Assembly: GCA_010909165.1 (NCBI GenBank)
Contig: MU008165.1
Location: 1,240,001-1,304,000, forward strand
DNA from: Anthoceros angustus
Taxonomy: Eukaryota > Streptophyta > Anthocerotopsida > Anthocerotales > Anthocerotaceae
DNA: 64,000 bases
Direction of reading: 5' to 3'
Below, in pieces: positions 9,840-21,725 of the stretch. Position 1 is the first letter of the stretch, and each line of letters begins with the position of its first letter. The position numbers and the translations under genes are program-made. The notes below the pieces were generated by a model. It was given only the letters and a program-made list of their open reading frames with translations, was not told the origin of the DNA and searched no databases.

Positions 9840-12317
9840 ATGGAACGTGGCGGCTGGCCATGGCTGCTGTACGCGGCTGTGACGTCGTCCCTTGGCCCGC
9901 TGCTGGTGCCGCCGTTGGTGCTGCTGCGGCGGATGCGCGGATTGGAGCTCGCGCGGCACTGGCCGGAGCGGCTCGGCCATGCCTCGCTCGCCAGGCCCGC
10001 TGGCCAGCTCCTGTGGTTCCATGCGGTGTCTGTAGGTGTGTTGCAGCGAGGCCGATGGCTTAGGGTTTAGTTTTGGAAGAATGATGTGCTGGATTACGGA
10101 TGCTGGTTTTGTTCTGTGTGACTGGAGCAGGTGAAGGTATGGCCGCGATTCCGGTGATCAAGCATTGCATGCAGGCTCGACCGGGTGTTAACATTCTGAT
10201 GACCACTTCCACAGTGGCTGCCTTGTAAGTACCGATCTGGTAGGAAGAAAAAGTTGTCAAGACAAGCTTTTCGAATTCTGGTCTGAGGAGGTTTGGTATT
10301 TGCAGCTCGTTCCTGGAGCAGACTCTTCCGCCAGGCGTCCTTTGCCAAGTTTGTCTGCGCAGCGCTGGGTTTTTGCATTTCTTGCTATTTAAGGCGTTTT
10401 TGTTTTCTTTCTGCTAATGGCAACGTTGCTGATGCAGTTTGCACCTTTTGATACCCCTTATGCAGTGAGACGTTTTCTGGTCCACTGGCAGCCTCAAGCG
10501 GCTATATTTATGGAGAGTGAGCTATGGCCGAACTTGATTATGGCAACAGCTGGTCACGGAGTATGTGTGCCCGTTGATGGGGTTTACTGTTACTCCCGCT
10601 CCTTATTGACACAGATAGGAGGTTTTTTGTGTGTCTAGGAGAAGAAGAGTTTTCCTCAGTATGTAGCCTACAAGCTAATCTGTTAACGTGTGTTACGCAG
10701 GTGACTTTGGCCTTGTTAAATGCCCGCATATCTAGCAGGTCCTTCCGACGATGGTCAGCAACGCCTGGTCGGAACTTGGTGACAGCTATGCTTTCAAAGT
10801 TTTCCCTGATTGCGCCCGTGGTACAGTCCCCATAGCTTGCATGATGGCAGCCCGAAGGCTTATCGTGGATTATCGTCATGCGCCTTTATTTGACTGTGAA
10901 ATTGACCTGCACTAGGAACTGATGTCTATATGCGGCTGAACGGAAAGGTAGAATGCTAAGGAGGCAGAGCACTTCCAAGTTCTTGGAGCGTCGCCAGCTG
11001 TCCTCCACGTCGCTGGGAATCTGAAATATGGTATGGGCTCCTAGTGGTTTAGTTCGTGGCTGTCCAGTTGTTTGCAGCTCCTTTTTGCTCGTATGACTGA
11101 TTGGAGTTCCTGCGACTGCAGCTTGCGGGCGTACAGAGCTCAGGCACCCAGACAAGCTGAACTCAGAAGCCATTTCGAAGGCGGAAGGGCGTCACATTTG
11201 GCTAGCAGCTTCAACTCACGATGGAGAAGAGGATGGTATGGGCACCATGGACCAGCATGATTGCCGGTTCTGTACCTTTCGAAAAATTCACGTTTTTGAG
11301 ATAATGCTGATTGTTCTGTAGTTGCTCTGAGGATACACACATGCTTAAGGAGAAGCATTCCGGACGTCCTCACTGTGATTGCACCCCGACATCCGGAACG
11401 TGCGCGAGGTTTTGTTCTGGTGAGATTTCCTGACGTCGTACCGCTGTACGTCCCCAACATTAAGATGTGGTCCTTTCAATTCTTTTGGGCGGGCTACACT
11501 CTGACTCTGAGGATTCACGTTCGAGCCGCACACTGTATGATTCATGGGTAGTCTGAGCTGTTGCGCCTGATTAAAAGTGTTGGGGCCTTGTAGAAATTGA
11601 AGAAGCACGGAATGCGAGTGGCACAGAGGTCAATCGGAGACGAGATAACCGCCTCCACGGAAGTGTATGTGGTCGATACAGTCGGTCAGTATCCGTTGAA
11701 TCTTGTTGCAGCCCAATGGGGAAGGCGTGCCAGTTAAAAGTTTTTCTTATGCCGCGGTTGTGTATCGTGTCACCAGGAGAGCTTGGCCTGATGTATCGTT
11801 TAGCCCCAATCGCCTTTGTGGGAGGCTCACTTTTCGAGGGCCTTCGTGGGCATAATTTCGGTGAAGCTGCAGCTGCCGGTTGCGCAATTTTGACAGGTGC
11901 ATCCGGATACTACCACTTGTGCCACCCTTTGGTTCTGCACTCCCTTCCATGTCGGGCGGATTTCCACGTGTGGTGATTCAATGCTGCTGGTGGACAGGGC
12001 CGCATTTAGGACACTTCACGGAGATGCTTCACGAGATGCAAATGGTCGAGCCATCGTCAGTTCAACAGGTGAGCTCTCATTTGCAGCGCAGGCGGTCCTT
12101 CCCATGGCGCATTGGTGAGTTTTTTTTAACGAGAGCCCTGCAGGTGGACGGTGAACTCGCTCTGCAAGCTGCCGTGGTGAAGTTATTCCATGATGAAGAG
12201 ACCCTGGCCGCGCGGAGAGAGGCCGCGCGACGTGCTTCCGCAGCGTGCGCGGCAGAGGTTGTGTCCAGGGTGTGGGAAGTGCTCGACACGCTGGTACTGA
12301 GCAAGAGTTTTGATTGA
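9840..12317 (+). CDS. KDTA: 3-deoxy-D-manno-octulosonate (KDO) transferase, KdtA/WaaA family
   Basis: About eleven short exons from ATG 9840 to TGA 12317. Exons read with good GT/AG signals include 9840-10035, 10131-10224, 10306-10348, 10438-10560 and one from 10701. Family signatures in order: N-terminal hydrophobic anchor, WPERLGH, LLWFHAVSVGEG across the first splice, ILMTTSTVA, FAPFDTP, ESELWPNLI, LLNARIS, WLAASTHDGEE, VIAPRHPER, VGGSLFEGLRGHNFGEAAA. Bacterial WaaA attaches KDO to lipid A; the Arabidopsis homologue is reported as mitochondrial and its acceptor is not settled. The piece near 10910-11030 (ending VAGNLKY) does not join cleanly: a one-base frame problem or an unseen intron sits at about 10945-10960. 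Confidence 0.85.
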
Positions 12318-13687
12318 CACATAAAGGCAGAAGGGCCCGGGGCCCGTAGCCCGGGCCCGCGCCAGCGCCCACTCCCCTAGGTCCCTGTCAGGACTGATTA
12401 GATCGGCTTGTCGCGATCCGCCTATTCTGTATTTTGTTAAATTGATACCGGCCAGCAGGTGCGGTGGGCCCGGACTGAGCATGACATGTCGGTTCCCGCG
12501 TCTCCAATCGCGGCCAGTTGGCGAAGCCGGATTGCACCACCTGCAGCGATGTACCAGCCCACGTCAACAAGGCCGGGGCGTACGTGGCGTGACGCGCACG
12601 GCCCAGTGGTCCACCTCGGATTGTGAAACCTGGCCCGCTTGTTGCGAACCGGGTAAAAGGCATTTAGCGACAAATTTGAATGCCATTGGCCGGGGTGACT
12701 TGGCCGGACCTCCGAAGCGCCTGCTCTATAAGCGGCCACAGTCGCGTGGCCCGCCCCAGCAGAGCCTGGGCACCGCTAGCCCTGCCGCCCGCATCTGTCC
12801 CTCAGAGCCTCGCCAGCGTCTGCGTCCTGCGTCCTGCGTCCTGCATTCCTGCGTCTTGCGTCCGGAAGGCGGCTGGCCGCAGGCAGCAATCAGGAACCTC
12901 GCCCTCCTGATCGATTCCTCTGCTGACGCCATGTCCACAGCTCCCCGCTGTCACGCCGCCCGGACCCTCTGATTCATTCGCTTCTGCGACCAAGCGTCGG
13001 CCGCATTGTGGCTGCTGATCCGATCGCGCGCGGGGCCGGCGCCACCAGCAAATTTGGCATTGCGAGGCGGCAGCAGTCAGCAGAGCAGACGAGTCGAGGC
13101 TGCCTGCCCTCTCCGCTGCGCTCTCGAATGCTTCAAAGAAGCACTGGCTCCTGATTGCCCCACCCGGCATCCGGGGGTGGACACTTGGCGGGCCTTTGGT
13201 GTGGCTCATAGTGCGGAAAGTTCGTGCTCCTCCTTCCTCCCGGTTTCAGCCGCAATGCAGGATGGGATGGAGGGGGGAATTGGGCTAGGTTGAGGGAGCC
13301 TGGCATTCTTGGGCACAGGATCTGGTTGCGGGAGCCCTAGGACGGGGCCCCGGCTGGCTTGGCTTAGCTTAGCTGCGGGCAAGGGCAAGGGCAGGGCAGG
13401 GCAGGGCTGTGGTGGAGTGGGGTGGATTGCGGACGAGTGAGTGGCCCGGGCGACACCAGGAAGGAAGACTGCACATGTGGGTGGGCTTCTTGCATTTTCA
13501 GCGTCCACTGCACTGCCTGCTGTTGGACGCGGAGGATGTGCTGCTTGTGCTGGTCGGGAGTTGCGATTGGCTTGTGGGAGGAGAGTTGGTTGTTACGGGG
13601 TGATCTGTGCGGGTTGTGGATGGACGCCTTAGGGAGTGGAAGGTCGGGGGTCTGAGACTTGGGAGGAAAGGGAGGAGGACTCGCGAT
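12318..13687. other. Intergenic/5' region of the AT-hook gene
   Basis: GC-rich sequence with open frames on both strands but no recognisable protein. It contains a short degenerate repeat of CTGCGTCCTGCGTC type near 12820-12870 and G-rich runs at 13385-13425. Most likely promoter and 5' UTR of the downstream gene. Confidence 0.4.
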
Positions 13688-16635
13688 ATGGAGCCCCACG
13701 AGGGAAGCACGTTGCCTGCCCATGAGGCTCAGGCACGTGGGGGTGAGGCGGAAGCGGAAAGCTCGTCTGGTGCCCATGACTGGAAGGAGCGTGCTATCCA
13801 AGAAGTAGGTGGCTCGGGTGGTGCGTTACCTCAGGTTGTGCCTTTGGAGGAAGGGACGTGCCCAGCTGAGGGTAACCCTGCAGGAGGTGTTGATGTTGGA
13901 ATGACGGATACGATTCAGGTCCCTTTCGCTCGTAAGGCGACAGGGAAAGGGGACGGGGACGGGGACGGGGACGGGTTGGAAAGTGAAGCAGCTCACGCAG
14001 AGGTGGAGGCCGGTGGAGAGCTTTCGCCTGTGAGAAAACTGAAACTGGAAAGTGATGTGCAGCAAGAGGATGACGAAAGGCCTGTGAAGGAGAAGAGGAA
14101 GGTGGGAAGGCCCCGGAAAAAGGAGGTGAAGGTGACAACCAAGAAGTTGCTTCCGAGGCCCAGCGTCGTGTATCAAGACTATGCTCACATGTACTCGACT
14201 CCCCAAGTTGCTCCGACGTGGAGTGAGCAAGGAGACTGTTTGATGGGGAAGCCCGCGGACTCTCCTGCTGAACATATCCCTTCTCCAGGAGGTGATCTGG
14301 GAGGGGCGGCACAAGAAGAAGACGTCAAGGATGATGGTCTCAGGGACAGTAAGAAAAAGGGACGCAAGGCTGAGGGTGCATCAAAGCAGGCGAGGAAGAA
14401 GCCAGCCGGTCCAGCTCCTGCAAAGTGGCCCTTCTATCCAGGCATGCTGTATCCTTATGTGCAGCAGGGACATTACCCACCTGGTATGTTTGCTCCTCCC
14501 TTTCCGCCTTATTTTCCTCCCTTGCCTGCCGCCGCCGGGCCCCCCTTCCACATGTCACCGATACCGCACACTGTTCCCGCGCCTGGCGTGCAGATGCAAC
14601 CGCCGACGCCGTCTTATCACCCGCCTAGCCTCCACCATGTCATGCATCATCCTTTCCTGCATCAACCGTTTCAGGCGCCACCCATGTATAATGATCTGGT
14701 CCATCAGTTGCAGCAAGTATCGTCCTTCTTTGCGCAATTGGTGCCAAATCTATGTAAAGTTTGCCAAGCTACTGCTGTGCAGCTTGCCCCTCCTCCCTAT
14801 CAAGCCGTTTTCTTCTGTGATGACAAGCACGGCGAGCCTGCACCTCAGGATGAACAGGAGACAGACAGGAAGAGGCAAAGGAGTTCTGTTATCTTCTCCC
14901 AACAGGACCTGGTCGGCCAGGATGAAAATGGGGTTATGATCCATGCTCCTCGGGAGTTCCTGAGTAAGAGAGTGAAGAAGGACGGGACGGCTTCTCTTCT
15001 ACCATCGCTCAAGGAACATGTCTACTACATCCCTGCAGATGGAGACCCCAGGCTCGACCAACAGAAGGTTCTCTACTGCCTTTTTGCATCCTAAATACGG
15101 GTTCCTATTCCCGGGATGATGTTTGGGACGTACTTACTTGGCATCTCAGCAGCACTGGTGGAGTTGGCAGTATGTGTCGTGTCTTCTGCTGCTAAAATAC
15201 TCATGTTGCTCATACTCCGCTGTTTGCAGATCAAAGGCGGAAAGAGAAAGCGGCCAGTTATTTATATCAAGTGGCAAGCTTTTGAGCGCCTTGGCCGTCA
15301 TGCTGTTGATCTCGATCTTCATGTGAAAGATGGCCTGAGGCTGAAGTAAGTGTTGCGTCCATCAGTCGTTTCACCTATTATTGAGACGATGCCTACAAGT
15401 GTATACAATGTTAACTACTGTCTTTTACCAGAGAATTGAAGAAGAGAAAACTGCAGCTGCAAGAGGCGTTGAAAGAACAGGGTCAGGAGATCAAGCGCCT
15501 GAAATGTGAGATTGCTGGCAAGGATGACAGGATTCAAAGGCTGAGAACAGCAGGTGGATATAGTAATGACGGTGATGATATCAGCACCTTTCCTGAAGAT
15601 GAGGCCAAGCTCATCACTCAGGAAGATGTTGTACACTCTGTGGTTGGCAAATGCGCAAACTCCCCATCCAAGTGCTGTGGCGCCCAGTGTGGAGGGAATG
15701 TTATGGCTGATGAAGAAGCGGCCTCAGGTTGTCGCCGGAGTTGTTTGTACATTGAAGAGGGGAGGGACGATACTGTTATGCTGGGATCCGGCAGTGACAT
15801 TTCCTCTTCGCAAAAGCTCAAGGGACCGAAGGGGCCGTCGCTAGGGCCGAAGCTAAGCAGAATAGATAAGCAGAAGAAGTACAACAGTATGGTGAAAGAC
15901 ATGCTGAAACGACAGCAGTGTGTCTCCAACGGGATTGTTGTGTTTGAGGCCTCTCCTGCAACCAAATCTCAGGGTAGACAGGAGCAGGAAAATGTACAAT
16001 ACTTCCATGACGATCGGCCAGCTGAGGCGGAAGGCATATCCGCAGCAGAAGGGCATAGCTCCGAAGGAGTCGCGCTCCTAGCAGCTTTTTCCCGCCATCA
16101 CCAGGTGAGTCGTACCTGTCCTGAGGTGTCAGCGCCAATCGTGCCAGTCATGCCCATCTGCCATCCTCATGGCCAACTTCAAAGGCATCCATCCGGTTTT
16201 CCGAGGCTGTCACTTCAACTGATACCAGAACAAGGAGAGCGACTGGGAGGCAGTTCACTCTCTTCTTCTGTGCGCGGTACTCAAGTGCATCCTGGAGCGC
16301 ACCAACAGGAGCAGATGATTGGCCATTCAAATCATAGATTGCTTCTCCACCAACAGCGCAGAGAAGAGAGTCGCAGGGATCGACACTACCCTGCAGACCT
16401 GGGATCAGCAGCAGAAATGCAGCAGCAGCAGTTTAGAATGTGCCAACCAGAGCACCCAGATGTAACCCATCAGCATGTGGAACAAGGGCACCGTTACAGC
16501 AGCCATCCATTAGTACAGAGTGAATACCATCGTCAAACTGGCCCAGTGTTCAGAGACAGCATGCATTGTTCCGCATGCCAGCAGCTTCCGCCTGAGCGTC
16601 ACCCACCGCCAAGCCACACTTCCACAGGTTTGTGA
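13688..16635 (+). CDS. Unrecognised AT-hook / coiled-coil nuclear protein
   Basis: Three exons by inspection: 13688-15067, 15230-15345 and 15432-16635, all with GT/AG borders and consistent phase, giving about 899 residues. ATG 13688 is the first in the open frame. Visible features: an acidic low-complexity N-terminus with GDGDGDGDG from a GGGGAC repeat (about 13955); an AT-hook KVGRPRKKE near residue 138; KKKGRK and KKPAGP basic patches; a Pro/Tyr/His-rich middle (14430-14740); a conserved-looking exon 2 (KRKRPVIYIKWQAFERLGRH); a charged coiled coil (KKRKLQLQEALKEQ) opening exon 3; and a Gln/His-rich tail. A strong donor GTGAGT at 16105 and acceptor at 16722 suggest an alternative end with two extra residues. 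I do not recognise the family; DNA binding is inferred from the AT-hook. Confidence 0.7.
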
Positions 16636-17081
16636 AAATGTGCATTCCTTGTGCTTAGCCTATTGCACACTCGTGTGTTCCTTTTCGGTAACTGATGTTT
16701 ATCACTCTCTCACTTTTTCAGACTCAGTAGCATCGAGAGAGGGCTCCCCCAGATGTGCTTGGTCATACCACAGGCAATAGAGACGTCGGTGTACCTGGGG
16801 GAGCATGGCGCGTTCAAGGTATTAGGTACGCTGGAAAGAAGCGTTCCTTGTTGCTTGGTACGCCACCCTCGGCTTGGTATAGCCACCCGACAAATGGCAA
16901 ACAAACACCTTTAGCGGGATTGGCAACGACCTCACTGACCTTGAATTGCACACATAAAAATTGTGTATGAGCTTTAATAAGGTGTGCTAAATCCCAGGCA
17001 TCATTGAAGGAGAAACGGACGACTACAAAAAAATTGACAGCCAACCACGCGGCTGTTGTGACCTGAATTGCTGGCCATGCA
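16636..17081. other. 3' spacer between convergent genes
   Basis: Convergent 3' ends of the AT-hook gene (+) and the CblD-like gene (-). It contains the alternative acceptor TTTTTCAG at about 16722. No separate gene seen. Confidence 0.4.
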
Positions 17082-17690
17082 TCACTTATCTAGGGACACT
17101 AGGACTGAAACTAGCTTATCAACTGGACAATCAGTAAACAACGATGCAGGATAGACCGCACTCCCCCACTTCGGATGGAGGACAATCTTGCAACATCCCG
17201 CGTTGGCAAATGGATACCGCAACAAAGTCACCAGTGCCTCCACCTCACTCCAGGCAGTGTTCCCTTGCCGGCTGATAACCTACAGACACATCCGTAGACG
17301 AAGAAATCAGCATCGGGCTTTAACCTAGACGCTTCTAATGCAGAATGAGATGAATACCGGTAGGCCGGAACAGGGATCAATGTAATCAGCGAAGTAGCCC
17401 TCTGAAGCCAGGTTCTTGCACACAAGTTGCGCCCACTCCATAAACTGCAGAGGAAAGGTGACTCATCAGAGAGCGCAATTCCACCCACACTGCACTTCGC
17501 CCGAAGAGGAGTTGACAGATACGTTTACCGTTTCCAGGCATTTATCCTTTTCCTCTTCCACAGTCGGACCGACACCAACTAAATCCACTGCTGCATGTTG
17601 GCAAGTAGGGACTATGAGCAATTTACTGGCATCACGCCCGGGAAAGACAGCGTCCACAGCGCTGCGCAGCAGCCTTGGACATTCTGCACC
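17082..17690 (-). CDS. CblD/MMADHC-like protein (5' exon not resolved)
   Basis: Minus-strand exons encode a clear homologue of methylmalonic aciduria and homocystinuria type D protein. From the 5' side: AVFPGRDASKLLIVPTCQHA and VDLVGVGPTVEEEKDKCLE (about 17660-17530); a middle exon around 17440-17340 whose in-frame reading includes the DYID-PxSG type segment; and a last exon (about 17235-17082) with YPFANAGCCKIVLHPKWGS, VYPASL and stop TGA at 17082-17084. The animal protein routes vitamin B12 to methionine synthase and methylmalonyl-CoA mutase. Plant homologues exist although most land plants lack B12 enzymes, so the role here is unknown. The first coding exon, upstream of the CPRLLRSA segment, was not found with certainty; it may lie near 18130-18230. 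Confidence 0.7.
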
Positions 17691-18894
17691 ACAAAGTCCG
17701 CATTTGTTCAGCCACTACTGCTCCCACAATCGGCCACAACCGAAATTACGCCGGGAAGGCTACAAAGGGAACAAACACAGCTCCAACCAATCCGCGTTCA
17801 CGAATCTAGCCACACTTTCAAGCAGCCAACCGATCCCAAAGCCCTAAACAAGACACACAGCAGATCCAGCGAAACAGGAATCGCTCAACACAGCGTACGG
17901 TGGACAGAAATTTCAATCCCTCGAGCGTTGCTCCACACGCCGCACAAGCACGTGTTCTTGCGCTTCCTCCTCACCTCCTCCTCCTCACCCCCGTTGCACA
18001 CCATCTCCCTTCCCTTGACGCGCGCTCCACGCCGCTCCCTGCTCCTGCCAGCGCTCTTGCACGCGCCAACTGCCAAATTTCTCCGCACCAACGATCTGCT
18101 CACGCGGACCACCAGCGCGCACACATTTTCACCCGACACTTCCTTTCAGTCTCTGGTGAAGCGTGAGCTGGAGCGTGAACGGGCCAGCAGTCAAGTCCAT
18201 GTTCGCACCACCTCCGCCACTCATGTTCCATAAACACCCGAGGCCGACAATCTCTCTCCGGCCGTGGCGGCCGAGCTGTGGGGCCCACTCGTCGAACTGC
18301 CTGCCGCTACCGCTAATTGTGCCTATGCGAGGCAAGAATCGTGCGCGCAGGACAACTCTTTTTTAACAATTTTGGTAGAAACGCTACCAACATGTGGTCA
18401 TGCGTTTCCAAGACATACAAAAGTACGTATGTATGGGTATTGATAGAAACGTATGCATAATAAATTATATATATAAATGAATAAATTGAGAGTTATATTA
18501 TATATATATTTATGTATATATATATAGATGTCATTAAGAACTTGTGAGGAAGAATATTTTTTTATTCTTCAAAATATGGAAGGGGTGGGAGAAGAGAGGA
18601 TTTTATAACATAATAAAATCTTTACATAGGTATATAATCTTATCAATTATCATAGAAAAAATCCCAATCATTCCGCCTAGAATCACACCATACCATACAA
18701 GGGATAGGAGTGATGTGTTTTAAAGAGTGTTGTTTCTGAATGTGGTATATTCAACAAAGCTTCTCTTATATATCTTTCCCTATGATATATGTATGATATC
18801 TCTTCCCACGATATATATATATATATTGTGGGAAACTAAGACCTATAAGTGATATATGTGTATATTCTTGTTGCACAGTATATGATACTTTCCC

Positions 18895-19185
18895 TTGTAC
18901 ATGTCCTCTCCGTCGAATGTAGCAAGGCTATTCATCATCATCCATTCTTAATGATGGTAACAACATACAATATGGAAAAGGGAACCAAACTTGCTTGGCC
19001 TCTATGTTGTATGCGTGGATGATCATATTCTTAGGACTTTATCTTGATACTTTTGCTTCTACATTTCCTCTCATTGTATACAACAAGACTACTCATCATT
19101 CACTCTTAATGGTTGTTACAACATACAATATCAACAAGGGAACCAAACTTGTTTAGCTCTCTACTTTGTATGTATGAAAATATTA
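18895..19185. repeat. Diverged direct repeats of about 130-160 bp
   Basis: The segment around 18895-19035 resembles 19060-19185. Both contain a CATC-ATTC...CTTAATG block, then AACATACAATAT and GGGAACCAAACTTG. Likely an old tandem duplication or transposon remnant. Confidence 0.6.
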
Positions 19186-19703
19186 CATTATACTTGTTAT
19201 TAAGGTCTCACTACTAAGAAGTCTAAGATGCTCTAGCTGCAACTTGTATTATGTTTTTGTGAGTTATCGTTTATCTCTAAAACATGATGCAAGACATAAA
19301 TTCTTAACGAATACAAAATAGAATAGAGGCTAGACCGAAACCTAAAGTTAATCCCATAATGACGAATCTACTCGAAACAAGTCTTTCATAGTACATACCA
19401 CTCCATACATTTAGTTTTACCCATATTTTGAACTTACTAACCTTGAGCATATATTTCCTTGGCTTGGTCCTTCAATATCATGTGTTTTTAAAAAGTTAAA
19501 AAAAAAACTTGAAATCCAACCTTTACCTCAAAGATTTCAATAGACTCTTTTAACTCATGCTACTTGATACACATGTATCCATAATTGGAACCCTTACAAG
19601 GTTCTTGGCCTTTGAGAAAATTCCTTGGCAATCAAGTATTACTTTTGAACTCCTGCACTTGACTGCATGTACATCCATTACTGTCTCCACATGCAAAGAA
19701 GAT

Positions 19704-19845
19704 AGTGCTGGGTGTCTATGCAAATGTTTGCTCAAGGAAGCATGGATAGACAATGCTGGGTGTTTATGCAAATGTTTGCTCAAGGAAGCGTGGTAAGACA
19801 GTGCTGGGTGTCCGTGCAAATGTTTGCTCAAGGGAGCGTGGATTG
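19704..19845. repeat. Tandem repeat, three copies of about 47 bp
   Basis: Three successive copies beginning at about 19704, 19753 and 19799, each with GTGCTGGGTGT-type start, GCAAATGTTTGCTCAAG core and GCGTGG or GCATGG end, with scattered substitutions. Confidence 0.85.
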
Positions 19846-20843
19846 TAGCATCCTAAATAAAAAAAGATTCTACCTGAAAACCAAAAAACGAGGCTCTGGG
19901 AAAATTACATGGATTTTGGTGCAAGAATGTATAGGCATCAGAGTTGTGAGTGGCATACATCATTTTAAATAGAATGACATATTCGTAATTATGGTGTAAA
20001 TAGAAAAATGAGAACAATCAACATACCCTCCGAAAAAATATAATGAATATTTGAGCAGAAAAATCGCAGAAAAGCCCTCCGTCATTCTATGGTTAACACA
20101 CTAGTCCTGTAGCAAAATCTGGGATGATGCACGTCTCGTCATCCGCAAAAACCAAACCAAGTGTTCTCTTAAAAGTGCAATCCGGCGACAGATGTTGACC
20201 TCCAACCATTCCACTTAGTAATGAGGTCCCCGTCCACCAGTTGCTAAATCTGAATGAGGTTTGTGACTGAGAGCTCACCGCTAATGTTTTGTAGATTGCG
20301 CTTCTCATCTCACTAAGAAAGATTCACCGGATTGATTCATTGGAAATCGTGGCTGGAGAAGGTTGTGAAATGCTGGATCAGAAGCTGCTTGTGTCACCGG
20401 GCCCCAATATTTGGGTGTGCTAAAGAAGAAATCACGTCATTTCCACAAACCAATGGGGCCCCAAGGCGTATCACCGTTACGCACCTCGGCCCAGTCCCAA
20501 GTAGCAAGCTGGCCAATCTGTGATGCTGGGGGAATGAGGAGAGCTTGAGTATAATACACTCCAAAGAAATACCCAGGATTATTATATACGATGGATTGTT
20601 GGAATAATACACTGAAAGAAAATACCAAATATTATTAAAGTAGTCCTCTACAAGAAAATGCCGAGGATTGTTGGAGGACTATGCTCCTAGAAAATCCAAT
20701 CTAAAGTCTTCTATTGCACACACCTATTATCGAAGCCAGATCTACAAAGACTTATCTACTCTAACCAAGAGTAGAAAGAACATAATTAAATAAGAAAATA
20801 CTTTTTGATATAAATTTTTAACGGGATGGACTCTAACCAATTA

Positions 20844-21725
20844 CTAAGCTGGCCTACAACTATAATTGGGCAATGATATCGAGTCTGCAAGACATCGTAA
20901 TTGGGCAACCTTTTCCAAAATCTTCGCCCTTACCAAAATATCTCTCATGGTGCTCTTCGTAAGAGTAGATTCAAGAGCTGAAAGCTTTAGATGTGTTAAA
21001 GTCTCATCTAACGTCTCCAAGGTAATATCAAGTTCCCCACATCTATGAGCAATCCACAATTCCAGCTGTCCGGTGCTTGATGGAGAAGCTTGTGACGAAA
21101 TCTCCTTTGAACCTAAAAAAGTAAAAATCTGCTGCAAGATCTCATTATAATTTTTATATACTCGGTTGATCAAGAAATAATGGTGGAAGGCAAAACACGC
21201 CGTTCCCATTACTGCAACCAATGCTATTCCCGATGACGCGTCTTGAAACATCTTATTCCGTTCCACTGAACTTGTGCTTTTCATGCCAACCATGACCATT
21301 CCTACAGATCCTAGCAGGGAAAACTTGGCCACATACTCCATCGACGTTCTAACACTTTTAGACTTTTTTTTGCGAACTTGCCAAACTAAGGGAGCCTGCA
21401 AAACTTCATTCACTCTTCTCACTGAACTCTCAAGTAAGGTCCATAAAGCAGGTCCCCTGGTTAGAAGTAATCTTCGAAGATCGCTTTCAGACATCTCCAC
21501 TAATATTAATATCTCAAACAGTTTCCGCCATAGCAGGGAAGCTATCTCCGAGTCTTCAAATGCCACCTCGGAAAATGTTACTAATTCTCTGGCTACTGTT
21601 TGAAGCACTTGTGCAGCAGTTTTCTCACTTCGATGTTCATCCAACACGCTGATAAGACACTCCATCTCAGCTCTGCTCATAGTAGTGAGCGGCCTGTGGG
21701 AACCGCACCTGAAAGATTTACGCAT
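20844..21725 (-). CDS. Unknown membrane-associated protein
   Basis: Intronless ORF of 293 residues, ATG at 21725, TAG at 20844. I do not recognise it. The first 120 residues look alpha-helical and charged, with leucine-rich stretches. A basic KKKSKSVR segment is followed by two moderately hydrophobic segments (around FSLLGSVGMVMVGM and GIALVAVMGTACFAFHHYF) that could cross a membrane, and the C-terminal third is again helical and charged. Its length and the absence of stops argue for a real gene, although the region is otherwise AT-rich and transposon-like. It could be a lineage-specific protein. Confidence 0.5.
   Translation of the reverse strand: MRKSFRCGSHRPLTTMSRAEMECLISVLDEHRSEKTAAQVLQTVARELVTFSEVAFEDSEIASLLWRKLFEILILVEMSESDLRRLLLTRGPALWTLLESSVRRVNEVLQAPLVWQVRKKKSKSVRTSMEYVAKFSLLGSVGMVMVGMKSTSSVERNKMFQDASSGIALVAVMGTACFAFHHYFLINRVYKNYNEILQQIFTFLGSKEISSQASPSSTGQLELWIAHRCGELDITLETLDETLTHLKLSALESTLTKSTMRDILVRAKILEKVAQLRCLADSISLPNYSCRPA

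Larger units (their letters stand above)
17700..20843. other. Long AT-rich intergenic region with repeats
   Basis: 17700-18366 is GC-balanced and may hold the 5' exon and promoter of the CblD-like gene. From 18370 the DNA is strongly AT-rich, with TATATATA tracts at 18480-18530 and 18810-18830. Diverged direct repeats and a three-copy tandem repeat are listed separately. 19850-20843 shows no coding evidence. Confidence 0.5.
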
